Positions 23,164 to 35,746 of a stretch of DNA of 64,000 nt are shown one piece after another. This stretch comes from Cycas panzhihuaensis. Lineage: Eukaryota; Cycadophyta. Under the pieces are notes generated by a model that saw only the letters and a program-made list of their open reading frames with translations, searched no databases and was not told the origin of the DNA. Both the position numbers and the translations under genes were made by a program. The stretch spans positions 155,255,741 to 155,319,740 of the forward strand of contig CM041465.1 of assembly GCA_023213395.1 (NCBI GenBank), in the 5' to 3' direction. Positions within the stretch are counted from its first letter, which is position 1. Each line of letters starts with the position of its first letter.

Positions 23164-23847
23164 GGTCCTTCTACCTGTGAAAGAGTAAATTAGGGCTTCA
23201 TTAAAGAAAAAAGAAGAAGATTGGAGTCAAATTACTCTCAAAAGACCCTACCATCTGAGATCAATTTATTTAAGGTGAATCTCAAGCCAGAATCATATGG
23301 AATTATACAATGGTACAAGCGTGTATGGAGTTATATGGATGTCAAAAATCAAAGGTGTCAGAATATGACAAAACTCACCCAAATTATAGATCAGGGCCTC
23401 CTCTACACTTTTTTCTTCTGCAACAACATCATTTAAAGTCACTTTCACCTAGTTCCAATAAATTTAAGGGCGCAGTTTAGAGCCTTCTCTTAAATTTTCT
23501 CTTTAAAAATCTATATTAAAACCCTAGTACAGAGCATCCAAAACTCTTCTTATCAACAGATGAAGGCATTAAGTTAATTTTGTTAAGATTTTATCTTAGT
23601 TTTTCAAGTTTTTTCTTCAAAATTCTCAAAAACCCTTGGGTGCAAGTTTGAGTCATTTTTCTCAAATCTGAAGGTGAACTAAGAAACTAACACCAGATTG
23701 GGATACCCATTTGAGAGTTCCTTCATTTGAGACCACTTTCTTATCCATCCATACAACTTGAGTTATGTATGAAAACCCATACATAAGGCCATACAATAGA
23801 CTGTATAGTTGTTCAAAACTAGTTTTTTGTTTCCATTTGAGTCATTC

Positions 23848-24750
23848 ATGGCCTCATCTGCCAGTTCATTGCTTGAAAGTGATAAACTTATAGAAATGAA
23901 CTTTAGTATCTGGAAAATCAAGATAGAAGGGTTGTTGAGAGCAAAACACACCTAAAAAATTACTATTGGGGATGAAAAATATCCCTCTGATGGAGCAAAC
24001 TTGACTAATTGGGAGGAACGAAATAATATTGTTGTTTCTATTCTCAAACTTTCAATATCTAACTCTCTATTAGTCTATGTTGATGGTCTAGAGAATGCCA
24101 ATGAAATTTGGAAAATTATGTCCTCCATGTTTAGTAGAAAGAATGAAGCGAGAATTGTGGCCTTGAGAGAAGAACTATATAAATTAAAGATGAGGAACGG
24201 TCAAACTATATCAAAATTCATAACCAAGTTGACTAGTATCAAAACTGCCCTTCTCACAATAGGAGACAAATTAACAAATAGAGAACTGATACACCTAGTG
24301 ATTAACGAACTTCCAAAATCTTTTGATAATATAGTAAACATGTTAACAGGAGGACATACAACTACAATGTCTTTTGATACTCTGACACGACATATATATA
24401 GTCAAGAACAAAGAAATCAAAGATATGAAGAAGACTCAGAAATTAAAGAAGCTCTCATCACTAAACTTTAGTTGGGAGGTAGAGGAAGAGGTTAGCTTAA
24501 TCTCAGATTACGAGGAAAGACACTAGCAGTCGATAGGGGACATTGGACAGAAGGAAGAGGATGAGGAAGAGTGATCAACAATCCACCTTGGGATGCTAGA
24601 GTATGTTTTAATTGTAGAAAACTAGGCCACTTTTTAAGTAACTATAAAACATTCAACATTTATTATCGATGTGGATAAACAGGCCATTATCCATACCAGT
24701 GCTACCAAAGATATGATGAATTTCAAAAAGGAAAACAACAGGTGTATGGG
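23848..24750 (+). pseudogene. Copia B gag
   Basis: Capsid protein. It starts MASSASSLLESDKL at 23,848, then FSIWKIKIEGLLRAK, and after one stop is open at 24,001-24,471 (NEIWKIMSSMF, RIVALREELYKLKM, LTIGDKLTNREL). These are standard motifs of the copia UBN2-type gag. Two zinc knuckles follow: CFNCRKLGHFLSNY near 24,607, which has lost its last Cys, and CG-stop-TGHYPYQC near 24,671. Stops at about 23,955 and 24,470 and inside the second knuckle make it a pseudogene. Confidence 0.88.
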
Positions 24751-26180
24751 AATTACAGTAAAGACACAATGGAAAAGGAAGTCGAAACCACTTGCATTGC
24801 AGCCTTGGCAGCTAGTGCAAATGTAGTAGAAAACTGGTATATAGATTCAGGAGCTTCACATCACATGACAGGGATTGAAGAATGGTTTAAAACCATCAAA
24901 CCTTATGATTTCAGTACATCAGTAGAGCTAGGAGATAATTTTCCCTTACACATAAAGGAAATACAATAAATTACTATATTAATTGATGGAAAAATCCAAC
25001 GTATAGGTAATGCCTTTTTTGTACCTAGGATAAAGAAGAATCTTTTGTCAGTGTCACAATTGAGTGATAAAAAGTTGAGAACAATATTTGATGAACATGG
25101 TTATTATTACATACTTGATATGAAAAAGAATGGCACAGTGATAACTAAGCCAGAAAAATATAATAGGTTGTACAAACTTCTCTCAACTTCTATATTGCCT
25201 GATAAAGGTCCCATCAAAATGCTCTCTGATGTAAATGCTTTTGCTATAAACAACATTGATACTAATGAAATTCGGCATTTGAAGTATGGTCATATCTCCC
25301 ATGATAGGCTAGAAAAATTGAAGAAACATAAGATGGTAAATGGCTTACGAGATATTTCATTCAATCACTTTGTATGTAAAGGCTGCATGATGGGAAAACA
25401 ACACAGGATTCTATTTTCAAAAAGCACATGACACGTATAGAATAAACTAGAATTGATACACACTAATCTATGTGGCCCATTCATGCCAATTTCGACAAAT
25501 AGAACAAGGTACTTCTTAACTATCATTGATGATTTCTCCAAAAAGACCTGGGTGTATTTCTTGTCTAGTAAATCAGAAACACTTAGCTACTTTAAAGAAT
25601 TCAAAGTTGAAATTAGTTGGAAAGTGGTCAAAAAATCAAATGTATTCGTTCAGATAGAGGAGGAGAATTTGCATCCAATGATTTCCTCTATTTCTATAAA
25701 ATACATGGAATTTAAAGATAGTTTATAACTCCTTATACACCTCAATCTAATGGGGTTGCAAAAAGGATTAATAGAATAATTGTAGAAATGGATCAACGCA
25801 TGCTAAGAAATAGAGAAATATTAAAGAAATATTAGGTAGAAGTTGTGCACATAGTTGTATATTTATCAATAGAAGTCAAACTCAGTCACTGGACAACATA
25901 ATGCTTGAAGAAGCTTGGACAAGATATAAGCCCAACGTAAGTCATTTAAAAATCTTCAGCTATAAGGCCTATGTTCACATTCCTAACAAGAAAAGGTCTA
26001 AATTAGATAATAAGAGCATAGAATGCATAATGGTTAGATCCAGTAGTCACTCAAAAGCATACAAGTGTCTTGACCTAAAAAAGGATAAACTCCATGTGAG
26101 CAGGGATGTAATTTTTGATGAAAAGAAAGAATGTGTTGACACATTACCTCAAGAAATTGATGAGGATAACTAAAATATAC
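24742..26180 (+). pseudogene. Copia B protease and integrase
   Basis: Protease: WYIDSGASHHMTG near 24,835 keeps the DSG active site and lies in an open stretch (24,742-24,969). The pre-integrase zinc domain is intact in 25,045-25,431: HLKYGHISHDRL then CKGCMMGKQ, giving His-His-Cys-Cys. The integrase core starts at 25,453 (HTNLCGPFMPIS; IDDFSKKTWVYF), with a frame change near 25,650 before the second Asp region. The tail is open at 25,901-26,173 (MLEEAWTRYKPNVSHLKIF, SRDVIFDE). Single indels separate the blocks. Confidence 0.9.
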
Positions 26181-26399
26181 ATCTTGACCAATTGGAAGAT
26201 AAGTTAGACATTACTTCTAAAGGTATTGAGTCTAACATCTCAGAGGACACATCTCTAGATAAACAACAGACCAGTGGTTCTAGCATTCAGGCAGATACAC
26301 AATAAAGCAACAGCTTCAATTCTGAAATAAAGAAGTCAAATCATCACAAGAACATTCCTCAAAAAGTGTAACAAGATGGTATCTCAAAACCCTTTGAGA

Positions 26400-27988
26400 A
26401 TTCAAAAGCTAAAATTTTTGAACATTGAACCAGATCTCAAAAACCACAAGATTTGATCTGTTCTATTGAACCAAGTTCTTATGAAGAAGCAAGTAGCTCT
26501 CAAAACTGAAAAGCAACAATGGATACAGAAATTGAAGCCATATATAGAAACAAAACATGGGACTTGGTCTTGGCCCCTGAAGATAAACTCATTATAAATT
26601 ATAAATGGGTATACAAAATAAAGGAAAAACTAAATGGAGAAGTGGAGAAATATAAGGCTAGACTGGTAGCAAAAGGCTACACACAAACAATCAGAATCGA
26701 CTATGAAGGAACATTCTCAACAGTAGCTAAACTTAATACAGTGAGAACAGTAATTGCTCTCGCTCCTGAAAAGGGGTGGGAAATTTATCAAATGGATGTT
26801 AAAAGTGAATTCTTAAATAGAGATCTACAAGAAGAAGTGTACATGTATCAGCCTAAAGGATACATAAAACCAGATCAAGAAAACATGGTCTGTAAACTAA
26901 AAAAAGCACTATATAGACTCAAACAAGTACCAAGATCTTGGTATACTAAATTGGACTCCTATTTCGCTCAAAATGGCTTCCATAGATATGAATCATATCA
27001 TAGTTTATATATAAAAGATAATCAAGGATTAATCTCTATCATAGTGGTATATGTAGATGACATGCTAATTACCGGGAATGACAAAGTTCAATAACATTTA
27101 TCAAAAGTATGTTTGAAAAGGTTTTTGAAATGACAAATCTGGGAATGCTGCATTACTACCTTGGAATAGAAATAGAATAGAACAATTCTTTTACTATTCT
27201 TTCACAAACTAGATATATCAAAAACTTGCTAAGTAAGTTTAAAATGGGAGTTTGCAATATTGTCAGCACACTAATCGAAATTGGGTTAGTACTGAATAAA
27301 AAATAAGAAGCAGTTTCTGTTGATGCAACATTATACAGACAATTGGTTGGAAGTCTAATTTATCTCACATCCACACATCCAGATATTTTATATACTGTTT
27401 GGATAATCTCCAGGTTCGTGGAAAGTCCCAAAATTCCTCACTAGAATACTGCAAAGAGAATCTTATGATATCTAAAAGGAACCATGAATCTTGGCTTAAA
27501 ATATGATAAGGAAAACAACACACATTTGACTAGCTTTTATGACTCTGATTGGGCTGGAGACAGAACAGATAGAAAATCAACATCAGGATACTATTTCTTC
27601 TTAGGAAAATCATTGATATCTTAGAGCAGTAAAAAGCAACACACTATTGCATTGTCTTCAACAAAAGTAGAATACAAATCAACAATTAATACAACCAATG
27701 AAGGAGTATAGATTAGACAACTCCTAACAGAACTAGGAGAAGAGCAAACGACACCAACTCAATTTTTTTATGATAATCAAAGTACCATAAAAATGACAAA
27801 AAATCCAATATTGCATGCTAGAATAAAACATATAGAGATGAACCATCATTTTATTAGAGAAAAAGTATAGAACAGAGAAATTGACCTTCTACATTGTCCT
27901 TCAAAGAATCAAATTGCTGGTGTTCTCACTAAATCTCTTAGAAGAGAAAAATTCATTATCTTTAGAAATCTATTAGGGTTAATGTAAA
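26400..27988 (+). pseudogene. Copia B reverse transcriptase and RNase H
   Basis: RT is open at 26,519-27,094: NKTWDLVLAPEDKLIINYKW, ARLVAKGYTQT, YQMDVKSEFLNRDLQEEVYM (the usual DVKTAFLNG), KALYRLKQVPRSWY and the intact catalytic YVDDMLITG near 27,055. A frameshift follows. RNase H near 27,330-27,988 reads YRQLVGSLIYLT, LRYLKGTMNLGL, YDSDWAGDRTDRKSTSGY, SSTKVEYKST, DNQSTIKMTKNPILHARIKH and LTKSLRREKF, with a few stops. RT makes element cDNA and RNase H removes the RNA template. Confidence 0.92.
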
Positions 27989-27998
27989 TAAAACATTA

Positions 27999-28217
27999 AG
28001 AGAGGGTGTAAAAGATAATGTTTTATCTAGGACTATAGTACATGATATAATGTTTTGTAAGGGTCTTACACCTCTCCCTCTTTCTCTCTCAAAATGAAAA
28101 GTGGCACCATTCTGTTGAGCGGTTGCCATTAGTACCTTCTTTGTAACTGTATATATAGATAATTAATTATTAATAAAGCACACGAAATAATTCATTTTTC
28201 ATTTCAGTTTTGTTATA
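27999..28217 (+). repeat. Polypurine tract and 3' LTR of copia B
   Basis: AAGAGAGGG (27,998-28,006) precedes the LTR start TGTAAAAGATAATG at 28,007. The LTR ends TTTTGTTATA at 28,217, where the 5' copy has TTTTGTTACA. It is followed by the right target-site copy TTCTT. Confidence 0.92.
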
Positions 28218-29775
28218 TTCTTGAGCCTACAAATAAGTCTTTCCTTGCCATCCTGTGTAAACCCTTCTGACTGATCGATATAGATCTCCTTATCTAAATC
28301 TCCATGTAGAAAATTTATTTTTACATCTAGCTACTCCAACTCCAAATCAAGAGAATCTACCAATGCTAATAGAACCTAAATTGAAACAAGTTTGATAAGT
28401 AATGAAAAGATCTTATGAAAGTTAATACCTACTTTCTGTACAAAACCTCTAGCCACCAGTCTTGCCCTGTATTTATCAACATTTCTATCAATATCTATTT
28501 TCTTCTTGAAAACCCACCTACAACCTATAGTCTTCCTACTATATAGAAGTTCTACCAAGTCCCATGAATTATTTTTCTTCAAAGCATTTATCTCTTCCTG
28601 CATAGCCTTTTTCTACTTCTCACTATGGATATCATCTACTACTTCATGATAGTATGTAGGCTCACCATTATTAGAAACTAAAGCAATAGAAATAGAAATG
28701 CTATACTTATTAGGTGGATGACTGAATCATATAGATCCTCTAACAGTTAGTAGAGGAGTATCCACATACTCCTATAAATGTATTATAGATTCATCTTCAA
28801 AAAGGTCTCCCTGCTCTTTTGTTTCTGAAGATGGTTAGGTCTCAAGCTTGACCTATTTACATTTAGCTTTCTGTTCCTATTTCACTTTAACTTCTATACT
28901 GTCTAATTTTAAAAAAGGAGATTCATCAAATATAATATCCCTGTTAATCATGATTTTGTGGGCAGTAGGATCTGACAACCTATATCCCTTCACACCATCT
29001 CTGTCACCATAACCAACAAAGATACATCTCTTGGATTTTGGGTCTAAATTTTAATGTTGACTTTTATTAGTCAAGGCATAAGTATCATAACCAAAACTTT
29101 CAATTTTGAATAGTCACATAGATGTCTAGTCCATACCTCTTTAGGAATATTGTAATCTATTGCAACTAATAGTGACATGTTTACCGAATAATAAGTTGTT
29201 TGAACAACTTCTGCCCATAAGCCGTACTCCACTTCTACATTACTTAGCATACTTCTTTCTCTTTCTAAGAGTGTCATATTCATATGCTCAACTATGCCAT
29301 TCTACTACAAAGTATAGCTAGTGGTCTTATGCCTTTTGGTCTAAGCTTCTTTGCAATAGTTCTCAAACTCCAAGGAGTTGAACTCACCTCCATTATTAGT
29401 TTTAAAACATTTGATTGACCTGCCAGTGCTCTTCTTAACTAGAGCCTTGAACTACTTAAACACACTAAAAACTTTAGATTTCCTTTCCAAAAAATAGACC
29501 CATATATTTTTGGAGTAATCATCTATAAATGTGATAGAGTACAATGATCCTCCATAAGATATTATAGGGGCTAGTCCCTATATATCTGAATATATATAAT
29601 CTAAAACATCTTTACTAGTATGACTTCCTACTTTAAACCTAAGTGTATACTACTTTCCAAAAATATAATGTTTATAAAAAGTCAAATCTAAAAGCTATAA
29701 ATTAGGAAGTAACTTACAGTTTATCAACACCTTAAGTCCTCTCTCACTCATGTGCCCAAGTCTTTAATACCATAA
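28218..29775 (-). pseudogene. Copia A1 pol, 5' half (integrase and RT start)
   Basis: Read leftwards. Integrase pieces run from about 29,700 to 29,030: conserved parts include NHMTLLERERSMLS-like text at 29,283 and the post-core region near 29,030-28,930 (KRCIFVGYGDRDGVKGYRLS, NRDIIFDE-like, in broken frames). RT begins in the open stretch 28,603-28,376: MQEEINALKKNNSWDLVEL, IGCRWVFKKK, ARLVARGFVQKVGINFHKIF. It runs to LICRLKK at 28,218, where copia B is inserted. The equivalent region of A2 is 56,967-58,200. Confidence 0.85.
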
Positions 29776-31028
29776 CTAAGCTAGATCTTCTATAGTATTT
29801 GATATTGTAGTTGCATGGATGACATCTATACTTTCCACTAAAATATAAAGGTTTCCTTTCTTTAAGGATTTCATAGCAACCAAGGCCCCCTTTGACACCT
29901 TCAAGACTCCTTCATAACCTGTGTACTTATAACCACTAGAATCTAATTCACCTAAGGAAATTAAATTCCTTTTTAGATCAGGTATGTGTATAACTTTATT
30001 TAATATTCTCACTACACCATCTAATATTTTAATTATGATGCTACCAATGCCCACTATCTTATAAGAAACTTCATTTCCTATAAGCACATCACCACCATCA
30101 AGAGGTTGGTATGATGAAAACTAACTATTATGTAGACACATGTGGTATGAAGCACATGGATCCAATAACCAGTCATGATGATAATGGGAAATATTATAAG
30201 CAACTAAGACATTACTATTCATACCTTGATTTAACTCCACTTGATTAGTCTCCTTGACAAGATCTTCCTTTTTTGGAACTCCTTCCTTTTATAGTAATTC
30301 TTCTTAAGATGACCCATCTTATTGTAGTACCAACATCTAAGCTTACTCTTGTTGCCTTTTGAATTTGACCTTGATATGTACCTAGAGATTTATCCTCTCT
30401 CAATCATTTTGCCCCTTGCTATCATAGCTTCTAGTGTGGAGGTTTCAAGACTAGACTTCCTCCTTACTTCTTCCATTAGCAAAGCACTCACAATAGTATC
30501 ATAGTCTAATTCATCTATAGTGCTAAAACTAATTGAGGTGATAATATTATCCCAAGATTTTAGTAATGAACATAACAAGGTAATAACCTTGTTCTCATCT
30601 TCAATTATAACATCAATACTAGCCAACTTACAAATGAAAGTATTAAAAATATTTAAATGATTAACATTTTTTGTACATTCTTTCATCTATAATGAGTATA
30701 ACTACCTCTTCAAATAGATTTGATTCTTCACTGATTTGGTCATATACAAGTCTTCCAACTAGGTCCATAATCCTACTGCTATATACTCTCATACGATGTT
30801 AAATAGAACTTTATCTACCAAGCACAATCATATTGTGCTAAGAGCCCTTTTGTCTAGATCATCATAATCATCATTATCTATGTCTGCATGTTTCTTTGAT
30901 TTGCCTACAAGAGCTCTGTACAAACCTTGTTATACCAGAACATCATATGCTTTTAGCTTCCACAACTCAAAGTTATTCTTGCAATTGAATTTCTCCACCT
31001 TGAACTTTATATTTACTAATTTTGCCAT
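29776..31028 (-). pseudogene. Copia A1 gag and protease
   Basis: Gag starts MAKLVNIKFKVEKFNCKNN at 31,028 and reads FELWKLKAYDVLV, then YRALVGKSKK. The start was chosen because A2 has the same Met-x-Lys-Leu start at 52,216. The open block at 30,686-30,390 (ANIDVIIEDENKVITLLCSL-like, ISFSTIDELDYDTIVSALLM) is the gag C-terminal half. A damaged zinc knuckle lies near 30,330 and protease near 30,165 (WLLDPCASYHM, the DSG triplet having become DPC). The pre-integrase segment is open at 30,087-29,776. Confidence 0.85.
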
Positions 31029-31100
31029 TTGGTGTAGAAAAAGCCGATACCAAAACCTTCACAAACTCACTACAAAAATACAAGTGGCCCTAATACCACT

Positions 31101-31750
31101 TGTTGAGGAAACTAGGTTCCAATAACCAAAAAATTGCTACTAAGATCTAAACTACTTTTGCAACTAGTTACAGGAATTGAAACTAAAATTTTATATGCAA
31201 GCTCTTAAACTAGAGATAATATAATAAATAAATCAAAAAGTTAAAGCATAATAAATACACCAGATATAATATAGTAAAACCCTAGCAGTGTGCTAAAGAA
31301 ACATCCATATAGGAAAGGTATTGATCTTTATTATCAAAGAATAGAGAAATATATATAATCTGTAGCAAAATTCTCACAGTAATAATAACTATCCACCCAA
31401 CTCCTCACAATATATCCAATACATCAAATACCATCAACATAATTTTAAAAACACCCTAAATTAGGCTATATGAGAGATTCATACAAGGTATAAATCTCGA
31501 CCATAGAATCTAGGGTATTTAGAATGAATGATCCTAATTCTTTTTATAATTTAGTATGCTTTTCAGTGCTAGATTTTTGGATCGAGGGCTACTACTCCAA
31601 ATGTAGGGGGGCTTCTAGCACCCCCCACATCCATCGTCCAAGGTGGACTCCTTCCCCTTTAGATCCCTTTGTAGAAGTTTAGGGGGGAAATTGCATTACC
31701 AACCTATCAAAATTTTAGCCTCTAAAATATTATTGTCACATTATCTAATA
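31101..31750 (-). repeat. 5' LTR of copia A1
   Basis: In plus orientation it begins TGTTGAGGAAACTAGGTTCC and ends GTCACATTATCTAATA. The 15 bases before it (31,086-31,100, complement AGTGGTATTAGGGCC) form the primer site, a variant of TGGTATCAGAGCC. Confidence 0.93.
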
Positions 31751-31754
31751 ATAG

Positions 31755-32201
31755 GTATCTCAATGGATGGTCAAATAGGCCTGAAGAGGGTTGTTTGGCA
31801 ATAAGAAATGACACTCAAGGATGAAGTTAACTAATCTATCCACTTTGGTATTAAGTTCATGGGGGATGTGGAAAATGTCAAAAAAAAAAACCAAACTAGA
31901 AGGGATCTAGTAGTCATGGCCAAAAGTCTCAATTGAAGGTAAAGGGAGTAGTAAACTTAAGTAAGTTAAGATAAGATAATCTAGGAATCACAACATAAAA
32001 TAATAGAGTTGTGATAAAAGTAGAGTGAATCAGTCAATGCCTTAATGTCAGTGGTGTACTTGGCCTCATTATTAGTGGCTTCACATAGGTAAATCCCAGA
32101 TCAAATAAAGTATACCCATAGTAATCCTAGATGGCCTAAATAGTAGCAGAAGGCTTTGGGTTCCCATGACTAACCCCATCAGTATGAATGATCAATGCCA
32201 T
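31755..32201 (-). pseudogene. Tat2 extra RNase H (aRNH)
   Basis: This is a ribonuclease H domain that would cut RNA in RNA:DNA hybrids. Starting at 32,201 it reads MALIIHTDGVSHGNPKPSA, matching the Tat1 start MSLLVFTDGGSRNP. After frame changes it has ATNNEAKYTTDIKALTDSL (catalytic Glu region), then YHNSIILCCDS (catalytic Asp). Near 31,830 it has FHIPHELNTKVDRLVNFIL, the equivalent of the Tat1 HLNVEADASSRL segment. Spacing and motifs are those of the archaeal-type RNase H found in Tat-lineage elements. Its 3' end is cut by copia A1 at 31,751. Stops and frameshifts make it inactive. Confidence 0.82.
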
Positions 32202-33201
32202 GGGGATATGCAATGATAACTCGAGATAGAGTCACTAAATAGTAGAAAGATACGAGAATAAACAAATATTAAAAGGAACTCAAGGGAGTATAAGAATCTA
32301 ACTAGAATGATAAAATCTCTTAGTCTTTGGGAATGACTACTAGCCAAAATCAGTAAACCTCCTCTGAAATCCATCTAAAGCAATATGCATGCTAAGTGGG
32401 GTTCTATCATGATCAAGACCATCGTGGGTCTAAGTGATCATATCTAAATATCCCACATGACTAAACCCAAGCTATATATCATAAATAGAGAGAAGGTTAT
32501 CACGTAACCTATCTTGGGAACCAAGCAAGAAGTGGCAAATATCCCCTACTGAAAGCATACCGATATATACATTTTTTTTTTTTTTTTTTTTTGGGGGGGG
32601 GGGGGTCTTTCATGGACTTCTTTTTTTCTCCTTTCCTTTCTTTTTTTTTCTAGGCAACATCAAGAGGGGATATGTATATAAGAGCATAGGTGGTATGAGG
32701 TAGGCATGTAGGCCAAACTATTAAGGAACTAGGAGGAATATCATGGTAGAAATTTTAATAGAATAAGTACTATGCAATGAATTCTAGATGAAGAGGTTGA
32801 ATTGTAGAATAAAAAGGGTAATTCATGTGATGGTCTTAAGCATTATAAGTGGGATATACATGGAGCATGGTCCTTTAGTATATGGATAAAGAGAACCAAG
32901 GTATCTTCCATTACTAGGGACATATATAAATCTTTCTATATAACCTTACTCAACTCAAGGGTATACCCAATAAAACATAGGTAAAACCACAAAAAATAGG
33001 AGAATATGTAAACTATTAGAAATATCATAAATCAAAGAGCAAATACAGAGCTACGAGGGTGCCTAGAGCTTAGAAGTAGAAATAAATAGATAACCTGAAG
33101 GAACCTAGTGCTAACAACATGGTCTAAATGGTTAAAGGGCTACTAGAATCCTAAGCTAAAAGCACAAGAGAATCACAGGAATCAAATGGTAATGTGGGTT
33201 A
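32202..33201 (-). other. Tat2 spacer between PMD gene and extra RNase H
   Basis: No coding domain seen. By collinearity with Tat1 (45,960-46,469) this is the gap between the PMD promoter and the extra RNase H. The open frame at 32,192-32,374 overlaps the RNase H start and looks like chance. A poly-T/poly-G run lies at 32,572-32,605. Tat1 is inserted at 33,202. Confidence 0.55.
32572..32605. repeat. T21-G13 homopolymer pair
   Basis: Twenty-one T are followed directly by thirteen G. This may be real or may include assembly error, because homopolymers of this kind are hard to sequence. Confidence 0.85.
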
Positions 33202-35745
33202 TGTTTCCCAGCTATTAGGAATGGACTCAGGATGCATCAGCATAGGTTTGTTCAGGTATATGTTCTCACTTTTCTTACCTATGTTAATTAAGGTAATTTA
33301 GAGTACTTTGATTGACATATGCCTGCCTACATGCATTTGTTTGTATGCCTGTTCATAATGCATGTGCCTAACGGCACGCTTTCAGCCTATGACGACTCAC
33401 AACGGGGGCATTCCTCAGTGAATGCGACACCCCATATGGTATACAGCCACTCACGATGTCTCCATGGTCTCCTGGGATTATTTCTGCCAGCTTGTTTGTT
33501 CTTGTTACAACATGTTGCTTATGTTGCAGTCCTTCCTATGTCCGGTTTAACCCTTAGTTAGGGCTCTTTGCATTGTTTGGGTACTTGCCCACTGCTTGGG
33601 CCTTCCCCCAACTAATGTAATTCATGTTTAGCCTTTGATCTTACCTCAAAATTGGATTTTGCTGTCAGTTTTTTCTCTTTTTTAGTTTCGGGCTGATACC
33701 GCGGTAAACTAAGCGGTACCGCAGAATTTGTAGCGATGCATGCGAGTTTCTTGTGATGCAACTCGAAATTTAAAAAAGAGAACCACGCGACAGTTTCCAC
33801 TTTTTTTCACGGAACTGCCACGTGGCTCCATACGATTGGAGGTGCCTTAACATCCCCAACGTTCACTTACTGTGAACAAGAGATAAAAGGATTTTTTTAA
33901 TTCATTTGCATCATTCTTGGGCTCATTTTTCAAAAACTTCCAAGAGCAACTCTTCATAAAAACACAAGGAAAAGACACAGAAATCAAAGAACTTCATGTA
34001 CAGCAGTTGGACAGAGGTGAAGTGGGCTGCCACCAGCTGGAGTTGCAGGGCCATTGCTGCCCCCTACTGTTCTCCACAACAAGTTCCACTCTCCCTTACA
34101 AATGCTCAAAGATCCAAGGGATTCCTTCACTAAAAAGGCTACTCCAAGGATCAACTTTCAGCTCTCAACTTGCATGGAGCTTCTCCCATCTACACTCATG
34201 CAAAAAACACTCAGAATCAGCCTCTAGACATTGTTTGTTGCTGCTGCTCCAAGTGGCCAAGTGCATGCATGCATGCCCTTTCTCATCCAAGGTATTTCTT
34301 GTTTCTTGTTGGTGCTTTTTTCCTTGCTTTTTTGTTGTTCTACTAGCAAACTCTTTTCCCCCCTTTGCATTCACTTTCTTTGATATTTCCTTTGTCATTC
34401 AATAAAAGTGGTCTTAGCTAGTTGTAGCTTTCCTATAGTCTTTGCCCTAGATTGGGGTATTTCCTTGCATTTCCTTGAGATTCATCCTTTCCCTCTAAGC
34501 TATCTCTTCCACCCTTTTCTGAGTTAGCCGGTGTAAAGGGTTTCACACGAGGGTTTGAGGGAGATAGGCGGGGTTCCATCCCCCATTGCCGTCCTTCTCC
34601 CCAAGGGTTCCGTCCCTTGTCCTCTCTCCCTTTACCATCCGCGCTTTCTTAGGAAACGGGGCTAGGGAAGCCTAAGAGAGTTGGTTTGAGCTTTCCCCTT
34701 GGCGTAGGTAACCCATCACTACCTGTCTCACCTTGTTGCCTGCTAACATTTCCTTCCCGAACCTCGTGGAGACCTCCTGTGGGTGAGTTAGCCATCCCGA
34801 GGCTATACTCAGTCCCATGTAGTATGTTTTATTGTGCATGACAGTGTATATGCTTATCGTACAGTTTTGTTTCATTTTTGCTACGTTCTAGCGCATAACT
34901 CAAGTTATTTAGCTTAGTTGATTTCGTTTCCATATATATATATATATATCTTTGGTGTAGCCAGAGCCTCTCTCCCGAGAGGAAGGTGCTCTCTCTCTAC
35001 TTGTCCGCAGGATCGCGTTGGAGGAGGTGGTGCGTGAGACGAACCCGTTACCAGTCAGCTCTCACATGGTATTTCTCTCCTTTAGCGTTGAGTTCTTTTT
35101 TCGTCTTTCCATTTTATCTAGTTCTCGCATGTCCAAGGGGAGGTAAGTGAACCCCCTTCACCACCGTTGATCAACGTTGCATGCGCGGAGGAAAGAGGAA
35201 AGGAGCGCAACCAAGAAGGAGAATCCACACTTCAACCTCAACTACCGGATCTAGGTATTCCTCGCATTTCCTTTGTTTTTCCCCCTTATATCATTCTTGC
35301 TTTTTGCACCTGCCTGATAGGTAAAAGATAAGGAAACATAAAGGAAAAAGAGAAATAATCTTTTATTTTACATTTACTTTCTCGCACTGTCTCTTTACTT
35401 TACATAACATAGGAATAGAAGACCCGTTTATGCTGTACCTCCCGGCCATGATTTACTTCACACCTGTTGTACGTTGGTTTTGTTGCCCTCTCGTTGCCTT
35501 CTCATTACCTTGAGAAGCCGCAACGCGCGAGGTTTCTCTTTCCTTCCCGGCCATCCGAAGGGTAGGAAGGCCTCGTATTTGCACGGCTACCTGGAAGCAA
35601 CCAGGCACCTTGCAGCCCCCGAACTCAAGCGCTCCCAAGACACGGACGTCCTGCGAGGTGAGATCCTCGCTGCCTAGCCTAGTCAGTGTGGTGTTTTATA
35701 TCCCTTTGCTAGACGCAGGATCACTGCCCCGCAGGGAGCGTTTCA
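33202..35745 (+). repeat. 5' LTR of Tat1
   Basis: Begins TGTTTCCCAGCTATTAGG and ends GGGAGCGTTTCA. A TA-rich TATA region lies at 34,933-34,950, before CTTTGGTGTAGCC. Open frames in it on both strands (for example 33,319-33,561, 33,917-34,405, 34,165-34,398) recur in the 3' LTR and show no protein family, so I treat them as LTR sequence. Confidence 0.95.
34933..34950 (+). promoter_or_regulatory. Candidate LTR promoter TATA region
   Basis: A (TA)9 tract lies about 800 bases before the LTR end; the 3' LTR has a shorter version at 48,939-48,948. It could act as the TATA box for the element's genomic RNA. Purely positional inference. Confidence 0.4.
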
Positions 35746-35746
35746 C

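Larger units (their letters stand above)
22933..28217 (+). mobile_element. Copia B: plus-strand Ty1/copia element nested in A1 RT
   Basis: This 5.3-kb element has 211-bp LTRs (22,933-23,143 and 28,007-28,217), a primer site, gag, protease, integrase, RT and RNase H in the normal copia order. Flanking pentamers TTCAT and TTCTT form a target duplication with one change. It splits A1 RT between LICRLKK and KSLYGLK. By eye the LTRs differ at roughly 20 of 211 positions. Most of the proteins can be read with a few stops, so it is younger than its host element but still inactive. Confidence 0.95.
21214..31750 (-). mobile_element. Copia A1: minus-strand Ty1/copia element containing copia B
   Basis: LTRs at 21,214-21,803 and 31,101-31,750 enclose, on the minus strand, gag, protease, integrase, RT and RNase H. 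The 5-bp direct repeat ATAGG lies immediately outside both ends (21,209-21,213 and 31,751-31,755), so both ends are exact. The LTRs and proteins match copia A2 at 51,479-60,016. RT is interrupted by copia B at 22,933-28,217. The host site is the 3' end of the Tat2 extra RNase H. All reading frames are broken. Confidence 0.95.

Noticed and set aside
33319-34875. Open frames such as 33,319-33,561 and 33,917-34,405
   Set aside because: They lie in the Tat1 5' LTR and recur in the 3' LTR (47,339-47,581, 48,008-48,358) with frame-breaking differences; no protein family is visible.
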